From: Edaphobacter aggregans DSM 19364
GTDB taxonomy: Bacteria > Acidobacteriota > Terriglobia > Terriglobales > Acidobacteriaceae
Length of the DNA stretch: 59,445 nt
NCBI RefSeq assembly: GCF_000745965.1
Contig: NZ_JQKI01000040.1
Location: 1 to 59,445 of the forward strand
Reading direction: 5' to 3'
The notes beneath the pieces are model-generated. The model searched no databases and was not told the DNA's origin. It was given only the letters and a program-made list of their open reading frames with translations. Positions 1 through 9,078 of this stretch are shown one piece after another. How positions within the stretch are numbered: the first letter of the stretch is position 1; each line of letters starts with the position of its first letter. The position numbers and the translations under genes are program-made.

Positions 1-1
1 C

Positions 2-478
2 TACCAGACTTGGATCATGAAACGGGATGTTATGCGGGCTTCCGCCTTTGCCTCACAGCGTTCCTACCAATGTTTGCCCTCACCCTCCAAAGACCAGAAG
101 AAAGTGTCACCCATCACCAGAATCCAGTCTGGGCTTCAACAGCCGCTCGGGAGAATTCCATCCGGCGCGAATCTCTCAGACATGACGTCGAGTCTGCAGC
201 CCCGTAATGACCTGCTGCCCCCAGTCCAGCAGGAAAACTCCAAGGCCTTCGCCATCATGGCCGTGCCGGACCAGATGGCCGATAGCTTTCTGTGCCAAAA
301 TCGTCAGCCGCACGAAGGTGCTCCGGACTTGAAACCTGCTGATGCAAAATACGGAGCTTATTACTTGTCCGCCAGTCGATTGAATTATGGAGAGGAAGAA
401 TCACCCGCTCTTCTGTTGTTGTGGACCAAAGAGGAAGCGAGTTGGAAGGTTGTTTCCTGGGCTGTGGAGCTTCCATGA
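2..478 (+). CDS. Hypothetical protein, C-terminal part (5' end may lie outside the window)
   Basis: The frame is open from the first bases of the window, so this may be the end of a longer gene; the first Met inside is at position 17 (153 residues). I do not recognise the family. The last 45 residues look like a compact folded end, with a Tyr-rich strand, a Leu-rich strand and a Trp-Lys-Val-Val-Ser-Trp strand, as in many small acidobacterial alpha/beta proteins. The N-terminal part is rich in Ser, Gln and Pro and may be a linker. The downstream AsmA-like gene starts 133 bases after the stop. The strand is supported mainly by the convincing C-terminal composition; the true start is unknown. 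Confidence 0.4.
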   Translation, partial: YQTWIMKRDVMRASAFASQRSYQCLPSPSKDQKKVSPITRIQSGLQQPLGRIPSGANLSDMTSSLQPRNDLLPPVQQENSKAFAIMAVPDQMADSFLCQNRQPHEGAPDLKPADAKYGAYYLSASRLNYGEEESPALLLLWTKEEASWKVVSWAVELP

Positions 479-611
479 CTCCCGCTATGTCGCTGACCGT
501 GAGCGGAAGCGTCAGGGTAAGTCACTTCGAAAAAGGATTCCAACCGGCAATTGCATCAGCCAGATCTGTAGACAAGCATTCTTGAAAGTGCGGAAGGACA
601 CGATTAAACCA

Positions 612-2243
612 ATGCAATTAAACAAACGTACTCTGAAGATCGCTGGAATCGTTGTCGCGGCAGTGCTGGTAATCCTGATCGCGCTTCCGCTTTTCATCAA
701 CATCAACAGCTTTCGACCGAAGATCGAATCGGAACTGACGAGTGCCTTGGGACGGCCCGTGACGCTGGGAGAGATGAGCCTTTCGCTCTTCAGCGGCAAA
801 GTCGGCGTGGAGAATGTCAGCATCGCCGACGATCCGGCCTTCAGCCAATCACCGTTTATAACAATGAAGTCGTTGGAGGTCGGCGTCGAGGTAATGCCGC
901 TTATCTTCTCCAGGCAACTAAACATAACGGGGATCGAGTTGGAAGAGCCCCAGATTACTTTGCTCAAAGCTTCCAACGGAACCTGGAACTTTTCCAGCAT
1001 CGGCGGGGCAAACAAAAACAAACCTCCTGAGCCGGCGGAGTCGGGTGGCTCACAGAACCTCTCGATTGCCAAGCTGGAGATCAAAGATGGAAAGTTGTCG
1101 GTCGGCAAAGTCAACTCCACGGCGAAGCCGCAGGTTTACGACAAGCTAAACGCAGAAATTTCGAACTTCTCTTTAGCTTCTCAGTTCCCGTTCGAGCTGA
1201 CCGTCAACCTGCCTGGAGGCGGCGATGCCAAGCTCACAGGCAAAGTGGGACCGGTCAATCCGCAGGACTCGGCCAAGACTCCTTTCGGCGCCTCAGTGAA
1301 GGTGAAGGGTTTGGATCTCGCAGCCTCGGGCTTCGTCGATCCGGGGAGCGGCATCGCCGGCTCTGTCGATCTTGAGGGAACGTTGAACTCGAATGGCAGT
1401 CAGGCCAAGGCGGCGGGCGTGATCACCTGCGAAAAGCTCGAGCTTTCACCCAAGGGGTCACCGGCTCCGAAAGCCGTGACCGTGAAATACGCAATTGACG
1501 AAGACCTCGACCGACAGGCGGGCACCATCACCCAAGGGGACATAGCAATCGGCAAGTCAGTCGCTCGGCTCACGGGCGGATTTCAGACCCAGGGTGAAAC
1601 GCAAGTGATGAACCTGAAGCTCAGCGCCCCGAACATGTCGGTCGATGAACTGGAAGCGATGCTCCCAGCCCTTGGCGTAGTGCTTCCTTCAGGATCGAAG
1701 TTGAGTGGTGGAACACTGTCGGCCGACTTGGCCATCAGCGGTTCACTCAACAACTTGGTGATTGCCGGCCCGGTGCGGATGTCGAACACGAAGTTGGCCG
1801 GTTTCGATATGGGTTCGAAATTGGGCGCTCTATCAGTCTTTAGTGGAAAGGCTTCCTCTAATCCCGACACGACCGTTCAGAATGCCAGCTCGAATGTGCG
1901 CATTGCTCCTGACATGACGAGGGCTGACGCCATCAATGTGACGATACCATCCCTCGGCGTGGTGACGGGAGCCGGTACGATTAGCCCAAACGGGGCGCTC
2001 GATTTCAGTATGATTGCCGACTTGCAGACCAACAGATCCGAAGCACGAGCGGAGAGAACGGGTCTGGGCGGCGATAGGGGAGGTGTGGCCTTCAGGATTC
2101 AAGGGACATCATCGAACCCGAGCTTTGTTGCGGACGTAGGGAGTTTGGCCGGTAACGCTGCAAAAGGGGCGATACAGAGATCTGTCTCAGAAAAAACCGG
2201 CGACAAGACGGGCGGCATCCTGCCGAAGAGGAGGCCGAGATAG
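612..2243 (+). CDS. AsmA family membrane-anchored protein
   Basis: A 543-residue protein with one N-terminal membrane anchor (about residues 8-30, Ile/Val/Leu rich) followed by a long periplasmic region. The segment after the anchor, where the 'I-N-S-F-R-P' run leads into 'L-G-R-P-V-T-L-G', is the AsmA N-terminal signature, and 'F-S-G-K-V-G-V-E-N-V-S-I-A-D-D-P' follows. The C-terminal half carries the beta-rich repeats of the AsmA-like C-terminal domain. AsmA proteins are thought to bridge the inner and outer membrane and affect outer-membrane lipid assembly. The frame is open upstream to 387, but the ATG at 612 is chosen because the hydrophobic anchor follows it directly. It ends in a basic tail (K-R-R-P-R). 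Confidence 0.85.
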   Translation: MQLNKRTLKIAGIVVAAVLVILIALPLFININSFRPKIESELTSALGRPVTLGEMSLSLFSGKVGVENVSIADDPAFSQSPFITMKSLEVGVEVMPLIFSRQLNITGIELEEPQITLLKASNGTWNFSSIGGANKNKPPEPAESGGSQNLSIAKLEIKDGKLSVGKVNSTAKPQVYDKLNAEISNFSLASQFPFELTVNLPGGGDAKLTGKVGPVNPQDSAKTPFGASVKVKGLDLAASGFVDPGSGIAGSVDLEGTLNSNGSQAKAAGVITCEKLELSPKGSPAPKAVTVKYAIDEDLDRQAGTITQGDIAIGKSVARLTGGFQTQGETQVMNLKLSAPNMSVDELEAMLPALGVVLPSGSKLSGGTLSADLAISGSLNNLVIAGPVRMSNTKLAGFDMGSKLGALSVFSGKASSNPDTTVQNASSNVRIAPDMTRADAINVTIPSLGVVTGAGTISPNGALDFSMIADLQTNRSEARAERTGLGGDRGGVAFRIQGTSSNPSFVADVGSLAGNAAKGAIQRSVSEKTGDKTGGILPKRRPR

Positions 2244-2777
2244 GGCTGCGCGTGGAACAACTTCAATTAACTCGAATCAGATGAAAAACATGGCGATGTA
2301 TTGACCACGCCGGAACGAAGTCCCAATGGGTCCGGGAGGTTCGGCAAGATCTGAAACGACAAGAGTTCGAAAATCGTCCCACTAGGGCCGATCATTATTT
2401 CCATTATTTTCAATGGGAGAAAGATCGTCGCTCGCGAAGCTGTAAACTTAACCCCGATCGGTTTCGGCTCGAAATTTACGACGAATCCGTTTGATTGCGG
2501 GCATGAAGCGGCTCTCAAAGTAGGTCGCGAAAATGATGGGTGATTTTCTCAGCAAGTGAGAGAACTCCGACGAAGTCAATAGCTACAGTCGGTAGTCAAG
2601 AATGTTACTACTGTTACTTTTGGTGGTTACTTTGCGTGTGGCGTATGGTATTATGCCGTTCAGGATTCACCGTCAACTGCTTATGTCTTGACCTGCCGTG
2701 ACTTCCCTCCCAGTTGTTCTTCACAGGAACGGCGGTCTCCCGGGAGTTACCGTCTTCTTGGATGGAGCCCGCAATAG
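2244..2777. other. Intergenic region without recognised gene
   Basis: About 530 bases between the AsmA-like gene and the GGDEF/EAL gene. An 83-codon minus-strand ORF exists but has no recognisable composition. The AT content is higher than in the flanking genes (for example around 2590-2660), so the promoter of the downstream gene probably lies here. I could not define convincing -35/-10 boxes. Confidence 0.5.
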
Positions 2778-4229
2778 ATGTTTGACGACCTCTGTGCTCT
2801 GGAAAGAGTGCCTGGCCTTTTTCGCCTGATTCCAGGAAGCAATTACGCCATGTCCAGATTCACGAGAAGAGCAGTTCCGCCACCTGCCGGGCACCTGTCG
2901 GTGATGGAGGATGTTACGGTGAAACATCATCGGGGCCAAGACAATCAGCAAGCTTTGTACGACGATTTGACCGGGCTGCCAAATCGCAGATTGCTCGCGC
3001 AACAGATGGTCCGTGCTTTGACTTCGGCGAGAGAAAGTGGACACCGCGCTGCCATTCTTTGTCTGGCGATCGATCGATTTCAGCAGGGCGACGATGGACA
3101 TGGACAAATAGCGAAAGACAAGTGCATGAAGCGGATCGCAACGATGCTAACCCGGCGCTTGCGAGGAATGGATCTGGTAGTCCGTACCGGAGAAGAAGAG
3201 TTCACGATTGTCTTGGGTGAAATAGAAAGTGTGGGAGCTGCAGGCATTGTGGCGAAAGCTCTCGTGGAGTTGTTCGCAATACCTTTGGAAGTTGAGCAGT
3301 GCCCGATTCTGCTCCGCGCAAGTGTAGGTGGCGCTGTATATCCGGACCACGGCGAGAGAGAGATGCAGCTATGGCAGGGCGCAGACACTGCAATGCGCCG
3401 TGCCAAGCGAGATGGAGGTGGCCGTTACCATTTGGCAGCACAGGACACGAGTACGGACGTTGCCGAAAACGTGGAGCTTGAGGACCATATACGTACGACG
3501 CTGCAGGAGGGGGGACTTCGCCTGCACTATCAGCTGCAATACCACATGAATGGTCAAATCCGCGGAGTGGAGGCGCTGTTGCGATTGCCACATCCGACCC
3601 TCGGATATGTAAGTCCGGATCGCTTTATCCCACTGGCAGAGGCGAGCGGATTGATTCACCCTCTCGGAAAATTTGTGATCAAAGAAGCTTGCCGACAATT
3701 AATGCTCTGGAACAAGGCGGGAATGACACCAGTTCGAATTGCGATCAACGTATCTCCGCTGCAATTGATGCGCAGCGAATTTGCTGCAGAGGTGCAGCAA
3801 GCCATACTGGAGTCGGATGTCGACCCAGCATTGCTGGAGATAGAGATCACGGAGAGAGTGATCTTGAATTTCGACGAGACTGCCAAGCGCATGACGGAAC
3901 TTGCTGCCCTGGGGATTCGTTTTGCCGTCGATGATTTCGGCACAGGTTATGCCTCGCTGCAACATCTGCATCGGTTGCCAATTTCAACGCTCAAGATTGA
4001 CCGTTCCTTCATTCAGCGATTGTGCGAGTCCAGTCGCAGCTATCCAATTGTCAAGGCCATCGTCGAGTTGGCCCATAGCCTCAAAATGCAGGTAATTGCA
4101 GAAGGAGTCGAAGATGAAGATCAATTGCAGCTTCTTCGGGAGCTGAAGTGCGATTGCATCCAAGGCTTTCTCTTATCGCGTCCTTTACCTCCGGAAGAGA
4201 TAAAGGTCTTCCTGAGCAACCAGATATAG
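2778..4229 (+). CDS. GGDEF/EAL protein: degenerate cyclase plus c-di-GMP phosphodiesterase
   Basis: 483 residues. Residues about 38-48 (V-M-E-D-V-T) look like the C-terminal end of a PAS/PAC sensor domain whose beginning is missing. The GGDEF domain starts with D-D-L-T-G-L-P-N-R (62-70), but its active-site motif reads G-E-E-E-F (138-142), with the second Gly replaced, so cyclase activity is doubtful. The EAL domain is intact where visible: E-A-L-L-R-L (265-270), N-V-S (324-326), E-I-T-E (356-359), D-D-F-G-T-G (385-390) and L-K-I-D (405-408). It is therefore most likely a phosphodiesterase that lowers c-di-GMP, with a GGDEF domain that may only bind GTP. Its position just before the exopolysaccharide cluster fits c-di-GMP control of matrix production. 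The start is uncertain; a later Met at residue 25 or 43 is possible. Confidence 0.85.
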   Translation: MFDDLCALERVPGLFRLIPGSNYAMSRFTRRAVPPPAGHLSVMEDVTVKHHRGQDNQQALYDDLTGLPNRRLLAQQMVRALTSARESGHRAAILCLAIDRFQQGDDGHGQIAKDKCMKRIATMLTRRLRGMDLVVRTGEEEFTIVLGEIESVGAAGIVAKALVELFAIPLEVEQCPILLRASVGGAVYPDHGEREMQLWQGADTAMRRAKRDGGGRYHLAAQDTSTDVAENVELEDHIRTTLQEGGLRLHYQLQYHMNGQIRGVEALLRLPHPTLGYVSPDRFIPLAEASGLIHPLGKFVIKEACRQLMLWNKAGMTPVRIAINVSPLQLMRSEFAAEVQQAILESDVDPALLEIEITERVILNFDETAKRMTELAALGIRFAVDDFGTGYASLQHLHRLPISTLKIDRSFIQRLCESSRSYPIVKAIVELAHSLKMQVIAEGVEDEDQLQLLRELKCDCIQGFLLSRPLPPEEIKVFLSNQI

Positions 4230-4398
4230 ACGTTCGAGGATTGCTGCCGCGTAGGCCGGTCATAATCACGTCTGACCAAAGCAGCTTCATCCTATTCTCA
4301 GACGAAGTCCCCAGCGTGGCGGAGTTAGCCCGCAGAAATCTCAGGCGACACGATGCGTGCGATCACGGCAAGCCGTGGAGTCGAACCAGCAGCCAGCG

Positions 4399-4885
4399 AT
4401 GAGTGAGGTAATGCTTGCGAACAGCAGAAAATGTTTCTTCGGATTGCCGGGGGTCATCGTCGCAATTCTCTTTTCAGGGTCTCTCCATTCGTAGGACGCG
4501 GCCCACACGCCCCACACGCGGATACAGGAGACAAAAGCGAAAGTTCAGTTCATCGAAGTTGAACCGGGCGTTGAGCTAGAAGTCATGGATTGGGGCGGAC
4601 TAATCGCCCCGTCGTTGTAATCGAGGGCCCTTCCAGAACCGCGTATAGGTTTGAATCCTTCGGATTGATCTGAACAAGAGTGTCCACGTCTACAGGATCA
4701 AGCGGAGAGGTTACGGCGCATCAAGCGTGTCAATGCCCACATCGAACAACTATTCCGCCGAGCGGTTGGGAGACGATGTCATCGCAGTACTTGATTCGCT
4801 GCAGCTCAAGTCACCCATCCTCATCGGGCACTCATTCGGAGGCGAAGAGTTGAGCTCAACGGAAGCCGGAGACCTGGACGGATAG
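4399..4885 (+). pseudogene. Secreted alpha/beta-hydrolase, frameshifted and truncated
   Basis: Three pieces of one protein can be read in shifting frames. First, from 4399, a start followed by a signal-peptide-like stretch that runs into a stop. Second, from about 4525, E-V-E-P-G-V-E-L-E-V-M-D-W-G-G, followed after a one-base shift near 4598 by T-N-R-P-V-V-V-I-E-G. Third, from about 4675, [14 protein letters not shown] and then L-I-G-H-S-F-G-G, the nucleophile elbow with the catalytic Ser. This is the order expected for the beta3-to-elbow part of an alpha/beta-hydrolase. The part carrying the catalytic Asp and His is missing, and the sequence loses resemblance after about 4885. The gene is clearly dead. 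Confidence 0.75.
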
Positions 4886-4928
4886 CGAAGGCATCCGTCT
4901 CGCTTGATCCTGGAACTCTCATTGCATT

Positions 4929-6374
4929 CTACACGGCACCAGAGCCGCGAAAAACCGCGGGGATTGTTTGCAATAGTATTTTAATGTCGAGCCAGACCGA
5001 CCACTGATCGATATATCGCATATCCAAGGCCATCCATTCGTCAAAACCAATTGTGCTTCGTCCCATAACCTGCCAAAGGCAGGTTATGCCAGGTTTCACG
5101 CTGAACCGCCGCCGGTGCCAATCCTGTGAGAATCCCTGGTAGTCCCGAAGCGGGAGCGGCCGCGGGCCAACTAAACTCATATCTCCTACGAGCACATTAA
5201 TGAGCTGAGGGAGTTCATCAAGACTCGTCTTCCGCAAGAATTTGCCGAAGGTCGTTATACGGGGATCATTTTTCAATTTGAAGGTTGGCCCTTGAGTCTC
5301 ATTGAGGTGCTCCACTTGCGCAATGAGCTTTTCAGCGTTTTGGACCATTGTGCGAAATTTCAGAATCTGAAACGGTCGCTTACCGTACCCCAATCTCGTC
5401 TGGGCGAAGAATACCGGCCCCTCGGATGTGAGCTTGATCAAGACTGCTATCATGAGTAATACCGGCGCAAGAATAATAAGCACAATGGCCGAGATGGCGA
5501 TATCTGCTACACGTTTAATCATCGAAGCTCGGGCGTCCCACGATTCATCATGCAGAGTAATGGCTCCCAGAGGCCCCGTCAGATACGTTGTTCGCTTCGA
5601 CTCTTCCTGGTCGAAAAAGGTTCCTATGGAGTGGACTGCAATACCGTGATGCCGGCAAGTCGCAACGATCTCCGCTATCTGCTGGTAAAAAGATGCAAGA
5701 GGCAGCGTTATAATCACTTCATCAACCGAAAGGGTTCTGAGGACAGCGGGGATTGCCTCGAATCCTCCGAGTAATGGCCCGAAATCGGACGTCCGATCGT
5801 GCCAGCGCTGTTCATCGATGAACCCCTGCACGCGATAGCCCCATTCAGGGTGTAGCCCGATGTCTTGGGCAAAACGATCGGACCGGTGATTGGTCCCTAC
5901 AATCAATATGTTTCTGAGATTGCGTCCGTGTGAGCGTAATGCGTGCATTATCGCCCGGCCAGCCAGGCGAGTAGACATCAGTACAGTGAAGCTCAAAATG
6001 CCAAAGAGGATACTGATGATGCCCCACCCTACAATGTTGTGCTTGAATGGCGTTGAGATCAGCCATAACCAAGCAAGAGTAAACAATGCGCATACTGAGC
6101 AGGCGAAACAAATATCCAGAGATTGCTTGAAATAACCCTCCAATCTGCGGGAACGGTAGAACCCGTTTGACAGAAGTGTTCCCTGCCAGGCCAATGCCAG
6201 TAAAAACGTAGCCAGAAATACTTGAATTGGATGATGCGTCTCGAGAGAATTAAGCAGATCGAGGACCTTGTGATGGGATTCCAGTGCATAGGCAACGCCC
6301 AGACAGGAAAACAGCAGGGCGATATCAACAACTCGAACCAATTCTAAGATCGTTTTTCTGTTTGAAGGTGTCAC
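4929..6374 (-). CDS. Polyprenyl-phosphate sugar-1-phosphate transferase (exopolysaccharide chain initiation)
   Basis: 481 residues with the classic architecture. Four or five membrane segments lie in the first 150 residues, then a soluble CoA-binding-like domain (V-G-T-N-H-R-S-D-R and onward), then a further membrane hairpin and a C-terminal bacterial sugar-transferase domain. Family motifs are visible: K-F-R-T-M-V, D-P-R-I-T-T-F-G-K-F-L-R-K-T-S-L-D-E-L-P-Q, G-D-M-S-L-V-G-P-R-P and K-P-G-I-T-C-L-W-Q-V. The enzyme transfers a sugar phosphate, commonly glucose or galactose-1-P, from a UDP-sugar to undecaprenyl phosphate at the inner membrane and so starts the repeat unit. It resembles WcaJ, GumD and WbaP; the sugar cannot be decided from sequence. 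It is the first gene of the cluster and stands alone on the minus strand. Confidence 0.92.
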   Translation of the reverse strand: MTPSNRKTILELVRVVDIALLFSCLGVAYALESHHKVLDLLNSLETHHPIQVFLATFLLALAWQGTLLSNGFYRSRRLEGYFKQSLDICFACSVCALFTLAWLWLISTPFKHNIVGWGIISILFGILSFTVLMSTRLAGRAIMHALRSHGRNLRNILIVGTNHRSDRFAQDIGLHPEWGYRVQGFIDEQRWHDRTSDFGPLLGGFEAIPAVLRTLSVDEVIITLPLASFYQQIAEIVATCRHHGIAVHSIGTFFDQEESKRTTYLTGPLGAITLHDESWDARASMIKRVADIAISAIVLIILAPVLLMIAVLIKLTSEGPVFFAQTRLGYGKRPFQILKFRTMVQNAEKLIAQVEHLNETQGPTFKLKNDPRITTFGKFLRKTSLDELPQLINVLVGDMSLVGPRPLPLRDYQGFSQDWHRRRFSVKPGITCLWQVMGRSTIGFDEWMALDMRYIDQWSVWLDIKILLQTIPAVFRGSGAV

Positions 6375-6759
6375 GAGAAAAGCCTCTTGTCATGTGCTTT
6401 CTGTAGGCACAGGTTAGGGTGGAAACAAGGAGATTGCGATGTCGACGTCTGGCCTGATCGTAGGACGTGCCTGTAATCTTGACAATGAAGAGAAGTACCT
6501 CAATCCGACTTCTCACATTCCAGTGAACCGCTGTCTGACACCTCAACATCGCAGCCGATATGCCACCCAGGTCAACCCCGAGCAGGGTCCGTAAATGCTG
6601 ATAGGAATTAAGTTGCAATACCTTCGTACTCTGGACGTGGCGCCAATAAACCCATAACCTTTTGACAGCTAGCTCCACACTCGATCCACCTTGGATTTGA
6701 AATCCCTCAAGGTGAAAACTGGTTCTCTAATAAGCGCAACCTCAGGGCCGGAGGTGCTC
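6375..6759. other. Divergent intergenic region of the exopolysaccharide cluster
   Basis: This stretch separates the minus-strand sugar transferase from the plus-strand LuxR gene and should hold both promoters. It contains a short element at 6479-6520 that recurs at 23831-23865 near the other end of the cluster (listed separately). The long minus-strand ORF here has no family signature. Tracts at 6640-6720 include a good ribosome-binding site for the LuxR gene only near 6750. Confidence 0.5.
6480..6517. repeat. Copy 1 of a short dispersed element (partner at 23831-23865)
   Basis: GACAATGAAGAGAA is identical in both copies, followed by a conserved stretch (TACCT, AATC and CTTCTCA in the same order and almost the same spacing). 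The two arms GAGAAG and CTTCTC could form a hairpin. Read on the plus strand, the copies encode D-N-E-E-K-Y-L-N-P-T-S-H and D-N-E-E-K-Y-L-N-R-S-S-H, with differences mostly at third codon positions. It may therefore be a remnant of duplicated coding sequence rather than a regulatory site. This copy lies about 106 bases upstream of the sugar-transferase start. Confidence 0.5.
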
Positions 6760-7512
6760 ATGAACGAACTCACGGGGAAAAAGGGGGCGATTGGCATCAG
6801 ACTCTTGATGGCTAGTCTGCCACTCATGCTTTGCGACCTCTTGCAGGGCGCATTTGAGGCTGTCCCAGACATACAAGTTGTTGAACCGATTAATGACGTA
6901 CAGCATCTTTTGGATATCTCGAAGAGCGGCACCGCCGACGTAATTCTTCTGGGGTCTTCGCGAGTAGAAAATATTTGCAGCGCTGTCGCCATTCTTGATG
7001 CTCTTCCAGATCGTCATAAGGGCGCGAAAGCGATAGTGCTCACCCAAAAACCAGGCTATGCAGAGGTCATTTCTCTGTTCCGGGCTGGAGTGAGAGGCAT
7101 TGTCTGTAGCGAGGACCTGCGATTCGATCTCCTCTGCAAGAGCATCCGGTGTGTGCATCGGGGGCAGATCTGGGCTAGCAATCAACAGTTGGCATACTTG
7201 GTGTCGTCTGTGTCTCGTCCAAAATCCACCGATGTCACCGACGCCAACGGCAGACCTCTGCTCACGGCAAGGGAGCAACAAGTTTTGCACTTATTGGCTG
7301 ATGGTCTGAGCAATTCCGAGCTGGCCACAATGTTGCGGCTGAGTGAGCATACCATCAAAAATCACCTCTTCCGCATATACGACAAACTTGGTGTATCGAA
7401 CCGAATGGAAGCGGTTTTGTACGCACTTACTCCGCGCAATACACTTCCAGTCTCCGACGATACTGCAAAAGAAATGGTATCGAGCAAAGTTCGGATGATT
7501 CGAACTGGCTAA
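6760..7512 (+). CDS. LuxR/NarL-type regulator with a non-phosphorylatable receiver
   Basis: 250 residues from the ATG at 6760, chosen because GGAGGTG lies just upstream; the frame is open further up to a TTG at 6691. The C-terminal 60-70 residues are a typical LuxR helix-turn-helix: L-T-A-R-E-Q-Q-V-L-H-L-L-A-D-G-L-S-N, then T-I-K-N-H-L-F-R-I-Y-D-K-L-G-V. The N-terminal domain has receiver topology, but the key acids are gone. The acidic pair after the first strand is replaced by A-S-L, and the phospho-acceptor position in V-I-L-L-G-S-S is Gly instead of Asp. It probably senses something other than phosphorylation or acts constitutively. It is placed at the head of the plus-strand sugar genes and is a likely activator of the cluster. 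The first gene of that block starts 64 bases downstream. Confidence 0.85.
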   Translation: MNELTGKKGAIGIRLLMASLPLMLCDLLQGAFEAVPDIQVVEPINDVQHLLDISKSGTADVILLGSSRVENICSAVAILDALPDRHKGAKAIVLTQKPGYAEVISLFRAGVRGIVCSEDLRFDLLCKSIRCVHRGQIWASNQQLAYLVSSVSRPKSTDVTDANGRPLLTAREQQVLHLLADGLSNSELATMLRLSEHTIKNHLFRIYDKLGVSNRMEAVLYALTPRNTLPVSDDTAKEMVSSKVRMIRTG

Positions 7513-7576
7513 GACTTGTACAACGTTACAACACACACAAGGTAATCCAACGAAAAATGAGGCCACTAGGACATCT

Positions 7577-8980
7577 ATGAAGGACACGATTCAAATTGCC
7601 GTAGTTGGTTCTGGATACGTAGGCTTGGTAGCCGCCGTTTGCTTCGCTGAGATGGGGCATAGTGTTGTTTGCGTAGATAATGACCAGCGAAAAGTCGACG
7701 CTCTGCGGAGCGGGGATAGCTTGATTCACGAAAATCATCTGCCTGAGTTGCTCGAACGTTATCGGAATTCAAAGGTAAGGTTTACGAGTGACTTGGGTGA
7801 GGCTACGCGTGAGGCTGAAGCAATCTTCATCGCTGTCGGAACACCTCAAGGCGATTCCGGTAAGGCAGACCTTTCTTATGTCGAAGCGGTAGCCAATGAG
7901 ATTGCGCGATCGCTTACATCTTATAAAGTCATCGTCGAAAAAAGCACGGTTCCCGTATACACAAATGAGTGGATACGGCGAGTGATGGAGCGTAACGGGG
8001 TTTCGCAGAGACTCTTCGATGTCGTGTCAAACCCGGAGTTTCTGAGAGAAGGCACGGCCATTAGCGACTTTCTTCATCCGGACCGAATCGTGGTTGGAAC
8101 CGACAGTGAACCTGCGCGTGCGCTGCTAGCAAGGATATACGAACCGCTGACGAATGGCAGCTACTATGAGCAGGATGATTCAATTGACGGTTTCCGCAGC
8201 TCGGCCGCGCCACCGCCGTTGTTATTCACCTCTACCAAGAGCGCGGAGATTATCAAGCATGCCTCTAATGCCTTCCTCGCGCTAAAAATATCTTTCATCA
8301 ACGCCGTATCAAATCTCTGCGAAGCTGCCGACGCTGATGTCGAACAGGTGGCGAGAGGAATGGGACTGGATAGCCGCATCGGCCCCAGATTTTTACGTCC
8401 TGGTATCGGCTATGGCGGATCTTGTTTTCCGAAAGATGTCGCTGCTTTTCGAGTTGTGGCAGAGCAGCTCGGGGTCGACTTCGCCTTGTTGACCGAGGTG
8501 GAAAACATCAATGCTGATCAGAAGAAGCGCTTCCTCAACAAAGTGCGTTCAGCCCTATGGACACTCCGAGGAAAGAAGATCGGCGTGCTTGGTCTTTCCT
8601 TCAAAGGGGGCACCGATGATATCCGCGAATCGCCGGCAATCGAACTTGTCGAAATGCTGCTGGCGGAAGGCTGTTCAATCAATGCGTTTGATCCAGCAGC
8701 AATGGCGCGGGCCGAACTAGTACTTCCTCCCGGCTCCAATCTGCGGTATATGCCGGATGCGTACGCTGTAGCCCATAATGCAGAAGCTTTGCTGATCTTG
8801 ACGGACTGGGAAGAATTCAGCCACCTGGATCTGCACCGCCTCAATGGATTGATGCGTTATCCCATCGTAGTAGATGGTCGTAATCTCTACGATCCGGATG
8901 TCATGTCGCAGAACGGATTCACGTATTTCAGCGTGGGCAGACCGGCAACTCAACATGTGCATGAGCTCACGACTGCATAA
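7577..8980 (+). CDS. ugd: UDP-glucose 6-dehydrogenase
   Basis: 467 residues. An N-terminal Rossmann fold carries V-G-S-G-Y-V-G-L-V-A-A for NAD+. The middle has the E-K-S-T-V-P-V strand and N-P-E-F-L-R-E-G-T-A. The catalytic cysteine is Cys283 in G-Y-G-G-S-C-F-P-K-D. The C-terminal UDP-binding domain has L-S-F-K-G-G-T-D-D-I-R-E-S. The enzyme oxidises UDP-glucose to UDP-glucuronate in two NAD+-dependent steps. The next gene is a decarboxylase that uses UDP-glucuronate, so the pair makes UDP-xylose. There is a slightly long insert of about 20 residues around 197-215 (acid/Ser/Pro rich) compared with the usual enzyme. Confidence 0.95.
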   Translation: MKDTIQIAVVGSGYVGLVAAVCFAEMGHSVVCVDNDQRKVDALRSGDSLIHENHLPELLERYRNSKVRFTSDLGEATREAEAIFIAVGTPQGDSGKADLSYVEAVANEIARSLTSYKVIVEKSTVPVYTNEWIRRVMERNGVSQRLFDVVSNPEFLREGTAISDFLHPDRIVVGTDSEPARALLARIYEPLTNGSYYEQDDSIDGFRSSAAPPPLLFTSTKSAEIIKHASNAFLALKISFINAVSNLCEAADADVEQVARGMGLDSRIGPRFLRPGIGYGGSCFPKDVAAFRVVAEQLGVDFALLTEVENINADQKKRFLNKVRSALWTLRGKKIGVLGLSFKGGTDDIRESPAIELVEMLLAEGCSINAFDPAAMARAELVLPPGSNLRYMPDAYAVAHNAEALLILTDWEEFSHLDLHRLNGLMRYPIVVDGRNLYDPDVMSQNGFTYFSVGRPATQHVHELTTA

Positions 8981-9078
8981 GCCCCCAGCGACGGCGACAA
9001 ACATTCAACCTTTGAATTGCCTGTGGAAAAGAGGCCTGTCCTGATCTACGCATGTAAATCAACCTTTCAGAGGTGGAG

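Noticed and set aside
2267..2518. 83-codon minus-strand ORF in the intergenic region
   Set aside because: No recognisable features or start signals.
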